Origin: Pseudomonas cichorii
GTDB lineage: Bacteria; Pseudomonadota; Gammaproteobacteria; Pseudomonadales; Pseudomonadaceae
Assembly (NCBI RefSeq): GCF_018343775.1
Contig: NZ_CP074349.1
Location: 2,098,001 to 2,162,000 of the forward strand
DNA: 64,000 nucleotides
Direction: 5' to 3'
Below, piece after piece: positions 1 to 7,725 of the stretch. The notes under the pieces were generated by a model. The model saw only the letters and a list, made by a program, of their open reading frames with translations. It ran no database searches and had not been told where the DNA came from. Made by a program: the position numbers and the translations under genes. How positions within the stretch are numbered: position 1 is the stretch's first letter; every line of letters begins with the position of its first letter.

Positions 1-1221
1 ACGGCAGCGGGCAATCTGGAAGCTGCGGTAAAGACGTCCAATACGGATATGAAGGCCGCTGCCGACCTGACCGAGTCCTCGCTGTAGAAGCTGATCGGCG
101 TGAACGACATGAAAGCCAAGCGTGCGGGCGAGAAGGCCGATGCTGCTTACCACGGAACGGTGGTGATGGTGATCCTGTTCGTGGTGCTGGGAGCGACAGG
201 CACCGTGCTGCTTGCCTGGCTGTATACCCGCAGCCTGACTGTGCCTATCAGCGAAGCGCTGGAGATCGCCCGGCGTATTGCAGCCAACGATTTGACCCAG
301 CCCATCAAGCAAGAGGGCACTGATGAAGCGGCTCGACTGGTCGGTTCTCTGGCTGCCATGCAATCCAATCTGCGTGGTGCCCTGGCCACCATCCTGGACT
401 CGGCGTCCCAGTTGGCTTCGACTTCCGAAGAAATGCATGTCGTTACCGAAGACGCCTCGCGCACCACTCTGCGCCAGAGTAACGAAATCGAAATGGCTGC
501 AACCGCGGTCACCGAAATGAGCGCCGCGGTTGATGAGGTCGCCAGCAACGCTGCGGCGGCCTCGACGTCGGCGGCGCAGTCTACCAAGGCAGCGCTGGAT
601 GGCCGCGCTCAAGTGGATGAAACGGTCGCCGCGATCAACTTGATGGTGGCCAAGGTGGGAAGCACTTCGGCCGAGGTGCGTGGCCTGGCGACCATGGCCA
701 CGGATATCAGCAAGGTACTGGACGTCATTCGTGCCATCGCCGAGCAAACCAACCTTCTGGCCCTCAACGCCGCCATCGAAGCGGCCCGGGCGGGCGAGGC
801 TGGCCGTGGATTTGCCGTGGTGGCCGATGAGGTGAGAGCGCTGGCGCATCGCACCCAGCAATCGACCCGGGAAATCGAGCAGATGGTCAGCTCGATCCAG
901 ACCGGTACTCATCAGGCGGTGACTGCCATGGAGCAGACCAGCCATCAGGCCCACAGCACGCTGGAACTGGCCAATGGCGCCGGGCAGGCATTGCTGGCCA
1001 TTACCGACTCCATCGGCCAGATCAACGAGCGCAATCTGATGATCGCCACCGCAGCCGAAGAGCAGGCTCAGGTGGCGCGAGAGGTCGATAGAAGCCTGGT
1101 GAGCATTCGTGACCTGTCGGCTCAGACTTCCGAGGGCGCGAACCAGACGACCATCGCCACTGCAGAGCTGTCCAAGCTGGCGACAAACCTGAGTCGTATC
1201 ACCAAGCAATTTCAGGTCTAG
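1..1221 (+). pseudogene. Methyl-accepting chemotaxis protein, 3' part, interrupted by an in-frame TAG
   Basis: The 5' end lies outside the window. Reading frame 1 is open from base 1 but meets TAG at 85-87, then continues as a normal chemoreceptor to the stop at 1219-1221. Codons on both sides of the TAG look like the end of a ligand-binding helical domain, so a CAG-to-TAG change is likely. Downstream is a membrane segment (about 160-230), a HAMP domain, and a full cytoplasmic signalling domain with the conserved hairpin tip [19 protein letters not shown] (about 748-805). There is no C-terminal CheR-docking pentapeptide; the protein ends in KQFQV. A restart at ATG 100 would make a receptor without its periplasmic sensor. 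Either the gene is a real nonsense pseudogene or the base is a sequencing error. Family assignment is certain; inactivation is likely. Confidence 0.75.
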
Positions 1222-1232
1222 GACTTGTAAAG

Positions 1233-1256
1233 CCGTCCGGTCATGTGGCCGGACGG
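1233..1256 (+). terminator. Hairpin after the chemoreceptor gene
   Basis: A perfect 8-bp stem, CCGTCCGG with CCGGACGG and an 8-nt loop, begins 11 bases after the chemoreceptor stop codon. No T-run follows, so it may be a weak or Rho-assisted terminator. Confidence 0.4.
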
Positions 1257-1996
1257 AATCTGGCGTGGTAACAGAGGGCATCAGGGCGCGGATGTTTTTT
1301 CGCCACGTAGCAAGGCACTCATCGCGTTCTTCCTGGGTGTATTTGCAGCGTTGAAGTACGCGCAAGTCATCATGTTCGGGGGCGCCGCAGCTGGCTTTAT
1401 AGTTCTGATACCGGACCCGCTCTGGGCCTCATGATCCAGCTCTTTTGAAATTTACAAACGAGTGGCCGTTGCGCTTTAACCTTTACTGAAAAATGCCCGC
1501 ATTCTTTCTGCCCGGTAGTAGAGTATTTATTCAAAAATTACTTTGCCATTGGCTCTCCTGATTCTGAACGTTTCAGGAAAATGGCTGTCAAAGGCGCGCT
1601 AAAATTCCTTCTTATAGCAGATGCCTCAACAGCCCTGGGTGATGCACTGCCGAAAAACTCTGCACGAAAACCTGACCAGATTGTCCGTTTTTAGCGTAAT
1701 TATGGTGGCTTCATGCTCGTTTTTCGTCGTGCCCGGCTGTTGTCCGAGCAGGTGTTGATTAAATGGATGTCGGTAATAAACCCAACGTTAATGAAGAACG
1801 AGTGCTCAACTATTGTCAGGGGGCAGAAGGGGTCTGGCTTTACAATGTGTGATGTGAGCTGTCAGTTGTTTTTATTGTCAGATTTAATAAGTATCAAATT
1901 TTCCAAGTCTTTTCCGTTTGCTTTTTTCCAAGTAAGCCTGCCGACGAGTTGGCAAGTTTCTCGACGTGCATCACTCGGCAGCAGGTCATTGAATTT
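1257..1996. other. Intergenic region without a convincing gene
   Basis: About 740 bases between the chemoreceptor remnant and the convergent oxidase gene. Short open frames at 1243-1434 and 1713-2060 have no good ribosome binding site and no recognisable protein; the second runs antisense into the oxidase. I see no RNA gene or repeat. Confidence 0.5.
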
Positions 1997-3172
1997 TTAT
2001 TCTTCTAACTTGAAACGCTTCAACGAAAACGCCGACAAGTCCACCTCACTCTTTCCATGAATACACTGTTGGGCCAGTGCCTGTCCAAGTCCGGCGGAAT
2101 GTTTGAAGCCGTGCCCCGAGCAGGCGGATACAACGGTCACGTTTTTAAGGCGAGGGTGTTCATCGATGATGAAGTGGTAATCCGGTGTCACCGTGTAGGC
2201 GCATACTGAGGATCTGACGACCCTGGAGGACAGCCCGGCTATCTTGCCGCTGACCTGGGTCCGGAACATGTCCTGCTCTTCTGCCGCCGTGATGGTCCGC
2301 TCCAGGGTTTCTGGTTGCGAGACGTCGACGTATTGCTCGGTGGCCATCTTCATACTGCCTTCGCCAGCCAGCGGCGGGAAGCCGTAGTTGATATCCACCT
2401 CGCCCGGCCCGTGGGTGAGGATGAAGCTGGGTGAGACGGGCGCGAAGACCGCCTGATCTTCCAGTTCAAACCAGAACAGCTTTTGCCGGCAGACCCTCAG
2501 CAATCGATCGAAAGGCGCTCCGAGCAGGTCGGCAGACCACATGCCGGCACTGACGACCACCTTGTCGGCCAGGATCGAGCCTTTATCGGTCGTGATGCGT
2601 ACGCCTTCGCCATGAGTCTGCAAGTGAGTGACGGTTTCGTCTGTCAGGACTTTGGCTCCATGCGCTTTGGCCTGCTGGAGTTGCACGGCAATGCAGCGCT
2701 CTGGCCGCACATAACCACCGTCGGGCTCGAAGTAGCCGATGGCGCTATCCAGTACCGGCGCAAACTGTGGAAACCGCTGGCGAATGGATTGTGCCGACAG
2801 GACTTCGTGCTCTACACCATAGGCTTGAGCCAGCTGGATGGTCTTGTGGGTGAAGTCCTGCGGGTCTTGAGGGTCGTAAGCCGGATGGGAGCTCATTACC
2901 AGCACGCCGCATTGCTCGAACAGAGACTCGCCGGACAGCGCTTCCAGATCTCGCCATATGGCGTGAGAGTTGCGCACCAGCGGCAGATATTGCGGGCCTT
3001 CACCGACGGAGAGACGGGTGATGCGCGTGTCGCCGTGGCTGGAGCCATAAGTATGTGGCGGGTTGTGGCGATCCACGCCAATAGCCTTTACCCCGGCTTT
3101 GGCCAATTGATAAAGGGTTGCCGCGCCCATGGCTCCCAGTCCCAGAACTGCCACTTCACAACGTTGTTCCAT
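1997..3172 (-). CDS. Monomeric sarcosine oxidase / N-methyl-L-tryptophan oxidase family flavoenzyme
   Basis: A 391-residue soluble FAD enzyme of the SoxA/SolA family, which oxidatively demethylates secondary amines such as sarcosine or N-methyltryptophan and gives formaldehyde and H2O2. The N-terminus carries the dinucleotide-binding motif GLGAMG (about residues 11-16), followed by the SSHGDTRITR stretch typical of the family. The segment SVCAYTVTPD (about residue 320) holds the cysteine expected to bind FAD covalently. Length is normal for the family (about 370-390). It stands alone, convergent with the chemoreceptor remnant. The substrate cannot be settled from sequence; the SolA-like subfamily is favoured over heterotetrameric sarcosine oxidase. 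Confidence 0.85.
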   Translation of the reverse strand: MEQRCEVAVLGLGAMGAATLYQLAKAGVKAIGVDRHNPPHTYGSSHGDTRITRLSVGEGPQYLPLVRNSHAIWRDLEALSGESLFEQCGVLVMSSHPAYDPQDPQDFTHKTIQLAQAYGVEHEVLSAQSIRQRFPQFAPVLDSAIGYFEPDGGYVRPERCIAVQLQQAKAHGAKVLTDETVTHLQTHGEGVRITTDKGSILADKVVVSAGMWSADLLGAPFDRLLRVCRQKLFWFELEDQAVFAPVSPSFILTHGPGEVDINYGFPPLAGEGSMKMATEQYVDVSQPETLERTITAAEEQDMFRTQVSGKIAGLSSRVVRSSVCAYTVTPDYHFIIDEHPRLKNVTVVSACSGHGFKHSAGLGQALAQQCIHGKSEVDLSAFSLKRFKLEE

Positions 3173-3551
3173 CTGCAGGCCGCCTCGAAAAAGCGCTTAT
3201 TTCAGAGAACGAGTGTATTTGAGGCAACAGTCAAAAAGGCATAAGCACAGGCCTGAACTGCATAGTCTTGTCGAATCGGTGGGTAAGGGCAGGGAGTGCA
3301 AAAAACTTCACACCATCGATGAATTTTGACTTGCGCTCCCATGTGTTTTTCAGGTTCGAATTTTTTGAAAAGTTGTCCACGGAAAACGTGGGTATGTCTG
3401 TGGGTAACTTTTTGTAAGCCACGTTCTACGTGGCCTGTGGCTGTGTGGTTATTTTATGAACAGCTCATGAAATGTACCTGTCCCGTGACCTTTGGAGTGC
3501 TGAAAATGGATCCTGAATTCGCGAATAAGCGCACAGAATCCGATTATTTTT
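3173..3551. other. Intergenic region with a small inverted repeat
   Basis: No gene is supported here. A 6-bp inverted repeat, GCCACG-TTCTA-CGTGGC, lies at 3418-3434 next to a T-run on its left side. It could act as a terminator for the minus-strand transporter transcript or as a protein site. The region should also contain the oxidase promoter. Confidence 0.4.
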
Positions 3552-4238
3552 TCAGCTTTTTTTCGCGCTTCCGGCACCCGCGAGCCGACTGGCGATCAGG
3601 TCCAGTGCCGAGCAGATAATGAAGTACACCAATGCAATGAACAGGAATATTTCGGTGGGGTACACCATGACCCGGTTGCTGACCTGGGTTGCCACGAACG
3701 ACAGCTCTGCGACACCGATCACATAGGCCAGCGAGGTATCTTTTATCAGCGAGATCCATTGATTGAGGAATGAAGGCAGCATGATCGGCAGTGCCTGGGG
3801 CAGGATGATCAGGCGCAGCACTTGCCACGGGCTCATGCCCAGCGCCTTGGCGGCTGCCCATTGGCCTGAAGACAGGCTGAGGATGCCCGAGTGGACGGAG
3901 TGCGCCAGGTAGGCGCCGCCAATCAGCGAGAGGGCGCAAACCACGGTGAGCAAGGCCGGGACATCGATCTTGAACAGGATCGGCAACAGGAAGTAGGTCC
4001 AGAAAATCAGCATCACCACCGGAATGGCGCGAAAGAAACCCAGCACTCCCAGCAATACCCAGCGTGTCCGGCCGCGCACCAGTACCAGGGCCACTCCCAG
4101 CACCAGGCCCAATGCGGCGGCCAGAACGCCTGACAGCAGGCTGAGAATCAGCGTCAGTGCCGCACCGCCCAATGGCCCGTCCGGATACGCGCCCACCATC
4201 AGGTAGGCGAAGTTGTCGCTTATGACTGAAAAGTCCAC
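3552..4238 (-). CDS. Polar amino-acid ABC transporter permease (GltK/HisM type)
   Basis: A 228-residue inner-membrane permease with about five hydrophobic segments. The cytoplasmic EAA-like loop reads AAKALGMSPWQVLRLIILPQ (about residues 129-148), the contact site for the ATPase, and is typical of the His/Glu/Gln permease family. It is the distal gene of a three-gene minus-strand set, 2 bases after the sister permease and behind a family 3 solute-binding protein. No ATPase gene is present beside it, so it must borrow one from elsewhere. Confidence 0.88.
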   Translation of the reverse strand: MDFSVISDNFAYLMVGAYPDGPLGGAALTLILSLLSGVLAAALGLVLGVALVLVRGRTRWVLLGVLGFFRAIPVVMLIFWTYFLLPILFKIDVPALLTVVCALSLIGGAYLAHSVHSGILSLSSGQWAAAKALGMSPWQVLRLIILPQALPIMLPSFLNQWISLIKDTSLAYVIGVAELSFVATQVSNRVMVYPTEIFLFIALVYFIICSALDLIASRLAGAGSAKKS

Positions 4239-4240
4239 GA

Positions 4241-4981
4241 TCAGGCCGCTCCCTGGCGATAACGCTTGCTGTGCTGGATCATCTGGCCGATGGCTTCGAT
4301 CAGCGCGATGCTCACGATGTACAGCAAGGTGGCGATACCGAAGGCCTGGAAAGCCTTGAAGGTTTCGGTTTCGACCTGACGCGAGGCATAGGACAGTTCG
4401 GCCAGGCCGATGGCCATGGTCAGCGAGGAGTTTTTCAGCACATTCATGTATTGCCCCAGCAATGGCCCAAGCGCCGTGCGCACGGCCTGAGGCAGCACGA
4501 CATAACGCCAGACTTGCGCGGGGCGCAGCCCCAGAGCTTGTCCGGCAGTGCGCTGCTGGGCGCGCACCGAAGCGACACCGGCGCGAAACTCTTCGGCGAT
4601 GAACGCACTGCTATAGAGCATCAGGCCCCAGAAACCGGCAATGAACTCGAATGACGGCCATTCGATCAGCAGGCCGGCCAGGTTCACTTCGTGTGGCATG
4701 TTCAGCCAGCTGACCAGCGCTTCAGGCAACAGGGCGCTGACCCCGAAGTACCAGAAGAACAACTGCACCAGCAGAGGCGTATTGCGAAACAGCGACAGAT
4801 AGCCCCGTGCAGGCCAGGACCAGAGACGCGAAGAGGAAATGCGTGCCAGGCAGACAAGAAAGCCAAGCGCTGTGGCGCTCAGGCAGACCAGGATCGACAG
4901 GCCTAGCGTGAGCAGAAATCCATCGAACAACAAATGCAGGTATTGCGGGCCCAGCAGTTCACCGAACATCAGACGCAACAT
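4241..4981 (-). CDS. Polar amino-acid ABC transporter permease (GltJ/HisQ type)
   Basis: A 246-residue inner-membrane permease, paralogous to its downstream partner. It has a hydrophobic N-terminal segment near residues 18-45 and the EAA-type loop AGQALGLRPAQVWRYVVLPQ (about 147-166). It forms the second half of a heterodimeric amino-acid channel. It is separated from the solute-binding protein gene by a stable hairpin, a usual way to make the binding protein in excess. The ORF starts at an ATG 67 bases after the binding-protein stop. Confidence 0.88.
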   Translation of the reverse strand: MLRLMFGELLGPQYLHLLFDGFLLTLGLSILVCLSATALGFLVCLARISSSRLWSWPARGYLSLFRNTPLLVQLFFWYFGVSALLPEALVSWLNMPHEVNLAGLLIEWPSFEFIAGFWGLMLYSSAFIAEEFRAGVASVRAQQRTAGQALGLRPAQVWRYVVLPQAVRTALGPLLGQYMNVLKNSSLTMAIGLAELSYASRQVETETFKAFQAFGIATLLYIVSIALIEAIGQMIQHSKRYRQGAA

Positions 4982-4998
4982 CCATCCAGAATTGAAAG

Positions 4999-5025
4999 AG
5001 CCCGCTGGATTGTCCGCAGCGGGCT
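4999..5025 (-). terminator. Intercistronic hairpin between binding protein and permease
   Basis: A perfect 9-bp stem, AGCCCGCTG with CAGCGGGCT, lies between the stop of the solute-binding protein and the start of the permease. On the minus strand it is followed by CTTTC rather than a full U-tract, so it looks like an attenuator or mRNA-stabilising element. Confidence 0.55.
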
Positions 5026-5048
5026 ACTGAGAAACGGATCGTTCGGGA

Positions 5049-5855
5049 TCAGCTCTTGTCACCGATCTTGAACAGACGAGCCAGAGGTGTCGGGGTGTTC
5101 GGGCCAAACCAGGTGTCATAGATCTTCTGGGCCTGGCCTTTGGATTCCAGCTCTACCAGCGTCTGGTTGACGAACTCGGTCAGTGCGGTTTCGCCTTTCG
5201 GAATTCCGACTCCGATCAGGTCATTTGAGATGGTGAAGGGCGGAACTTCGTATTTGTCCTTGTCCGGCACATTGGCCAGCAGGCCGATCAGTTTCGGACC
5301 GTCCTGAGTGATAGCCTGCACGTTACCGTTGCGCAGTGCGGTGAAGGCAAAAGGCGTATCATCGTAGGCAATCACTTTGGCACCGGGGAATTTCTCGCGC
5401 AGCACGCCTTCGTTGACAGTGCCTTTGTCGACGCCCACGCGCCATTTGTTCAGGTCATCCTGATTCTTGAGCGTTCCTTTCTTGACGATGAACTGCTGGC
5501 CCGAGGAAAAGTAGGGGATGCTGAAGTTCACCTGCTCGGCCCGCTCCGGGGTGATGGTGAAATTGGCCAGAACCAGATCGACCTTGTTGGCGACCAGTAG
5601 CGGCACCCGGTTTGCAGGGTTTGTGGGTTGCAATTGCAGCTTCACACCCAGCTTGTCGGCGATGGCCTTGGCGTAATCCACATCCAGGCCCTCTATTTGC
5701 TTGCTTTTTGCATCTACAAAACCGAACGGCGGATTGCTGTCGAAAGCAGCCACCCTCAAGACACCGGATTTTTTGATGTCTTCCAGGCGGTCGGCATGAG
5801 CCAGACCCGAGAGCACGGCGAGGGACAGGGCAGTAATGGCAGTCAATTTTTTCAT
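5049..5855 (-). CDS. Periplasmic amino-acid-binding protein, family 3
   Basis: A 268-residue secreted binding protein. A Sec signal peptide occupies about residues 1-21 (MKKLTAITALSLAVLSG, cleavage after AHA). The mature part is a two-lobed family 3 domain with LEDIKKSGVLRVAA at its start and GLDVDYAKAIADKLGV, the conserved signature, at about residues 57-72. It delivers a polar amino acid to the two downstream permeases. It is the first gene of the set and is divergent from hrpS, with about 540 bases between. Exact ligand unknown; the glutamate/aspartate or glutamine classes are most likely. Confidence 0.88.
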   Translation of the reverse strand: MKKLTAITALSLAVLSGLAHADRLEDIKKSGVLRVAAFDSNPPFGFVDAKSKQIEGLDVDYAKAIADKLGVKLQLQPTNPANRVPLLVANKVDLVLANFTITPERAEQVNFSIPYFSSGQQFIVKKGTLKNQDDLNKWRVGVDKGTVNEGVLREKFPGAKVIAYDDTPFAFTALRNGNVQAITQDGPKLIGLLANVPDKDKYEVPPFTISNDLIGVGIPKGETALTEFVNQTLVELESKGQAQKIYDTWFGPNTPTPLARLFKIGDKS

Positions 5856-6393
5856 GAGTTCTCAACACTTTATGGATGATTCTGACGATGAGTGTTGCAG
5901 CTCATGGGTGATCTTAAAAAGAATATAAAGGAATCTTGTAATTCTTTTTTGGAATATTCAGGGTCGTGTGCTCCTTTTCATGCAGTGAGCGTCACAGGGC
6001 GCTTATGCGTGCAGTTGTTAGAGCGCGCAGGACATGTATATGAATCAAGGTGAAAGATGTGCCAGAAATATACGACGGTTTTATTACGCGTTCGGAAAAC
6101 CGAATAAGAACGCACTTTCCCTACCATAAACGGCCGGGCTCTTAAACGACTTGCAAAGTTGCAAAGCCGCCTCGGTGCAATGAGGCTTTCGTCTCGGTTT
6201 TTACATGCTGCCTGTCACCCCGGTGCCTTTACCGAGAAATCAATGGTTTTAATAGAAAATCAAAACGAGATAATTGCTGGACGTTAATTTAAAGTACCCG
6301 TTTCGCGGCGTCAGTCGTCGGCAGACTGCCGAGATCCGTCGGCGAGGGTATTCCTGATATTCAGCGGAAGTGTTTATCATCGCAAGGAGATGG
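5856..6393. other. Divergent promoter region between amino-acid transporter and hrpS
   Basis: An AT-rich non-coding region of about 540 bases. A small hairpin, GCCTC-N8-GAGGC, lies at 6169-6186. No hrp box and no hrpR gene can be found here, although hrpR is the expected upstream neighbour of hrpS in P. syringae. Promoters for hrpS and the transporter must lie here but cannot be pinpointed by eye. Confidence 0.5.
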
Positions 6394-7332
6394 ATGGATG
6401 AGGGCTTTATGAATACTGACTCTTCGCAGATGGAGCATGAGGTCCTCGATATCTTTGGCACGCTGCAGTCGTTTATCCGCAAGGCGGCTCCGCTCAACGT
6501 CGACATGGTGCTGGAGGGGGAGACGGGCACCGGCAAGGACACCCTGGCACGACGCATTCACCAGTTGTCGGGTCGCGAAGGTCCTCTGGTCGCACTCAAC
6601 TGCGCCGCCGTGCCCGAGCAACTGGCCGAGAGTGAGCTTTTCGGGGTCATGGCGGGGGCATACACCGGCGCATCCAAGTCGCGGGCCGGCTATATAGAAG
6701 CGTCCCACAACGGGACGCTTTATCTGGATGAAATCGACAGCATGCCGTTGCTGCTCCAGGCAAAGCTGCTGCGCGTGCTGGAAATGCGCGGAATAGAGCG
6801 CTTGGGCTCGACACGTTTCGTGTCGCTGAACCTGCGTGTGATTGTCGCGACACAGACGCCGCTGGAGAAACTGGTAGAGGAGGGCAAGTTTCGGCGAGAT
6901 CTGTTTTTTCGCCTGAACGTCATCAAGATCCAGTTGCCTACCCTGCGTTCGCGCCTTGACCATCTTCCTTCGTTGTTCGAGCGTTTCGTCATGGAGACGG
7001 CTCAGAAGCACCATCAGCCGCTTCCCCAGCGTGATCCTGCCGTGCTCAACCGCCTGCTCAGTCATCGCTGGCCCGGCAATATCCGCGAGCTTAAATGCGC
7101 GGCAGAGCGTTTCGTGCTGGGCATGTCACCGCTGGGCACCGACGAAGATCCGCACCTGGAAGGCAATGTTCCTCTCAAGGGGTATCTTCGCCAGTTCGAA
7201 AAGGCGCTCATTCAGGATTGTCTGTCGCGTCATCCCAAGTGTATCGAGTCCGTGATCAGTGAACTGGGCATTCCCCGACGCACCCTTTATCACCGCATGA
7301 AAAGCCTCAGTATCAACTCGCCGGAGCCGTAG
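6394..7332 (+). CDS. hrpS: HrpS, sigma-54 enhancer-binding activator of hrpL
   Basis: A 312-residue AAA+ transcription activator without an N-terminal receiver domain, as is usual for HrpS. Motifs run in order: Walker A GETGTGKD (about 41-48), the sigma-54 contact loop as GAYTGA (about 88-93), Walker B TLYLDEIDS (about 108-116), the arginine-finger region FRRDLFFRLNV (about 167-177) and a C-terminal Fis-type helix-turn-helix RRTLYHRMKS. I chose ATG 6394, behind AAGGAG at 6384-6389; a GTG at 6370 and an ATG at 6409 are also in frame. In P. syringae HrpS works with its paralogue HrpR; only this copy is present here, as in Erwinia and Pantoea. Its target should be the hrpL promoter near 56.69 kb, and HrpV is its known antagonist. 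Confidence 0.95.
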   Translation: MDEGFMNTDSSQMEHEVLDIFGTLQSFIRKAAPLNVDMVLEGETGTGKDTLARRIHQLSGREGPLVALNCAAVPEQLAESELFGVMAGAYTGASKSRAGYIEASHNGTLYLDEIDSMPLLLQAKLLRVLEMRGIERLGSTRFVSLNLRVIVATQTPLEKLVEEGKFRRDLFFRLNVIKIQLPTLRSRLDHLPSLFERFVMETAQKHHQPLPQRDPAVLNRLLSHRWPGNIRELKCAAERFVLGMSPLGTDEDPHLEGNVPLKGYLRQFEKALIQDCLSRHPKCIESVISELGIPRRTLYHRMKSLSINSPEP

Positions 7333-7366
7333 TTTTTTATTTACTTCCTCATTCGTGCGTTCGCAT

Positions 7367-7394
7367 GGAACCGCTTCTGAAAATCGACCACTCA
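7367..7394 (+). promoter_or_regulatory. hrp box of the hrpA operon
   Basis: GGAACC at 7367-7372, a 15-base spacer and CCACTCA at 7388-7394 match the HrpL-dependent promoter consensus exactly. It lies 56 bases before the hrpA start. Confidence 0.95.
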
Positions 7395-7449
7395 ATGTTC
7401 GAACACCAATTTGGTGTCCAAACCATCTCGATGATCAGGAGTAATAACT

Positions 7450-7656
7450 ATGGCTGGTACCGCTTCCCTCGGCGCTTCGATGTCCGCAATGACCCTGATG
7501 GACTCTACTGCTGCTGCAACCACAATGATGAACGCCGAAGCACAATCGAACAAAATGCAGACAGATACCATCAACGGTATCGCCAGCGCCTACCAGGATT
7601 CTGCCACCAAGGCGCAGAACGCTGCTCAGCAAACCGGTAAGGCGATCAACTACTAA
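7450..7656 (+). CDS. hrpA: HrpA, Hrp pilus subunit (short form)
   Basis: A 68-residue small helical protein, the main subunit of the T3SS extracellular pilus. It is rich in Ala, Thr, Ser and Met, has no signal peptide, and ends in a predicted amphipathic helix (SAYQDSATKAQNAAQQTG), as pilins of this class do. It follows a perfect hrp box, starts behind AGGAG at 7437-7441, and lies directly before hrpZ, the standard order. P. syringae pv. tomato HrpA is about 113 residues, so this one is closer in size to Erwinia HrpA. Identity rests on position, size and composition, since pilins are hypervariable. Confidence 0.88.
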   Translation: MAGTASLGASMSAMTLMDSTAAATTMMNAEAQSNKMQTDTINGIASAYQDSATKAQNAAQQTGKAINY

Positions 7657-7667
7657 GTGGTTGCCGT

Positions 7668-7693
7668 GCCCTCTTGGTTCACCCCAGGAGGGC
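7668..7693 (+). terminator. Strong hairpin between hrpA and hrpZ
   Basis: A 10-bp stem (GCCCTCTTGG with CCAGGAGGGC, one G-U pair) and a 6-nt loop lie 12 bases after the hrpA stop. No U-tract follows. This suits partial termination or 3'-end stabilisation, letting hrpA message exceed that of hrpZ and the apparatus genes. Confidence 0.7.
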
Positions 7694-7725
7694 TTCAACC
7701 TGTTCGGTTTCCAAGGAGTAAATCC

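Noticed and set aside
1713..2060. Open frame of 115 codons on + after the chemoreceptor
   Set aside because: No ribosome binding site, no recognisable protein, and its end is antisense to the oxidase gene.
3371..3416. DnaA-box-like words (TGTCCAC, TGTGGGTAAC) suggesting a replication origin
   Set aside because: Only partial matches, no cluster of true boxes and no replication gene nearby.
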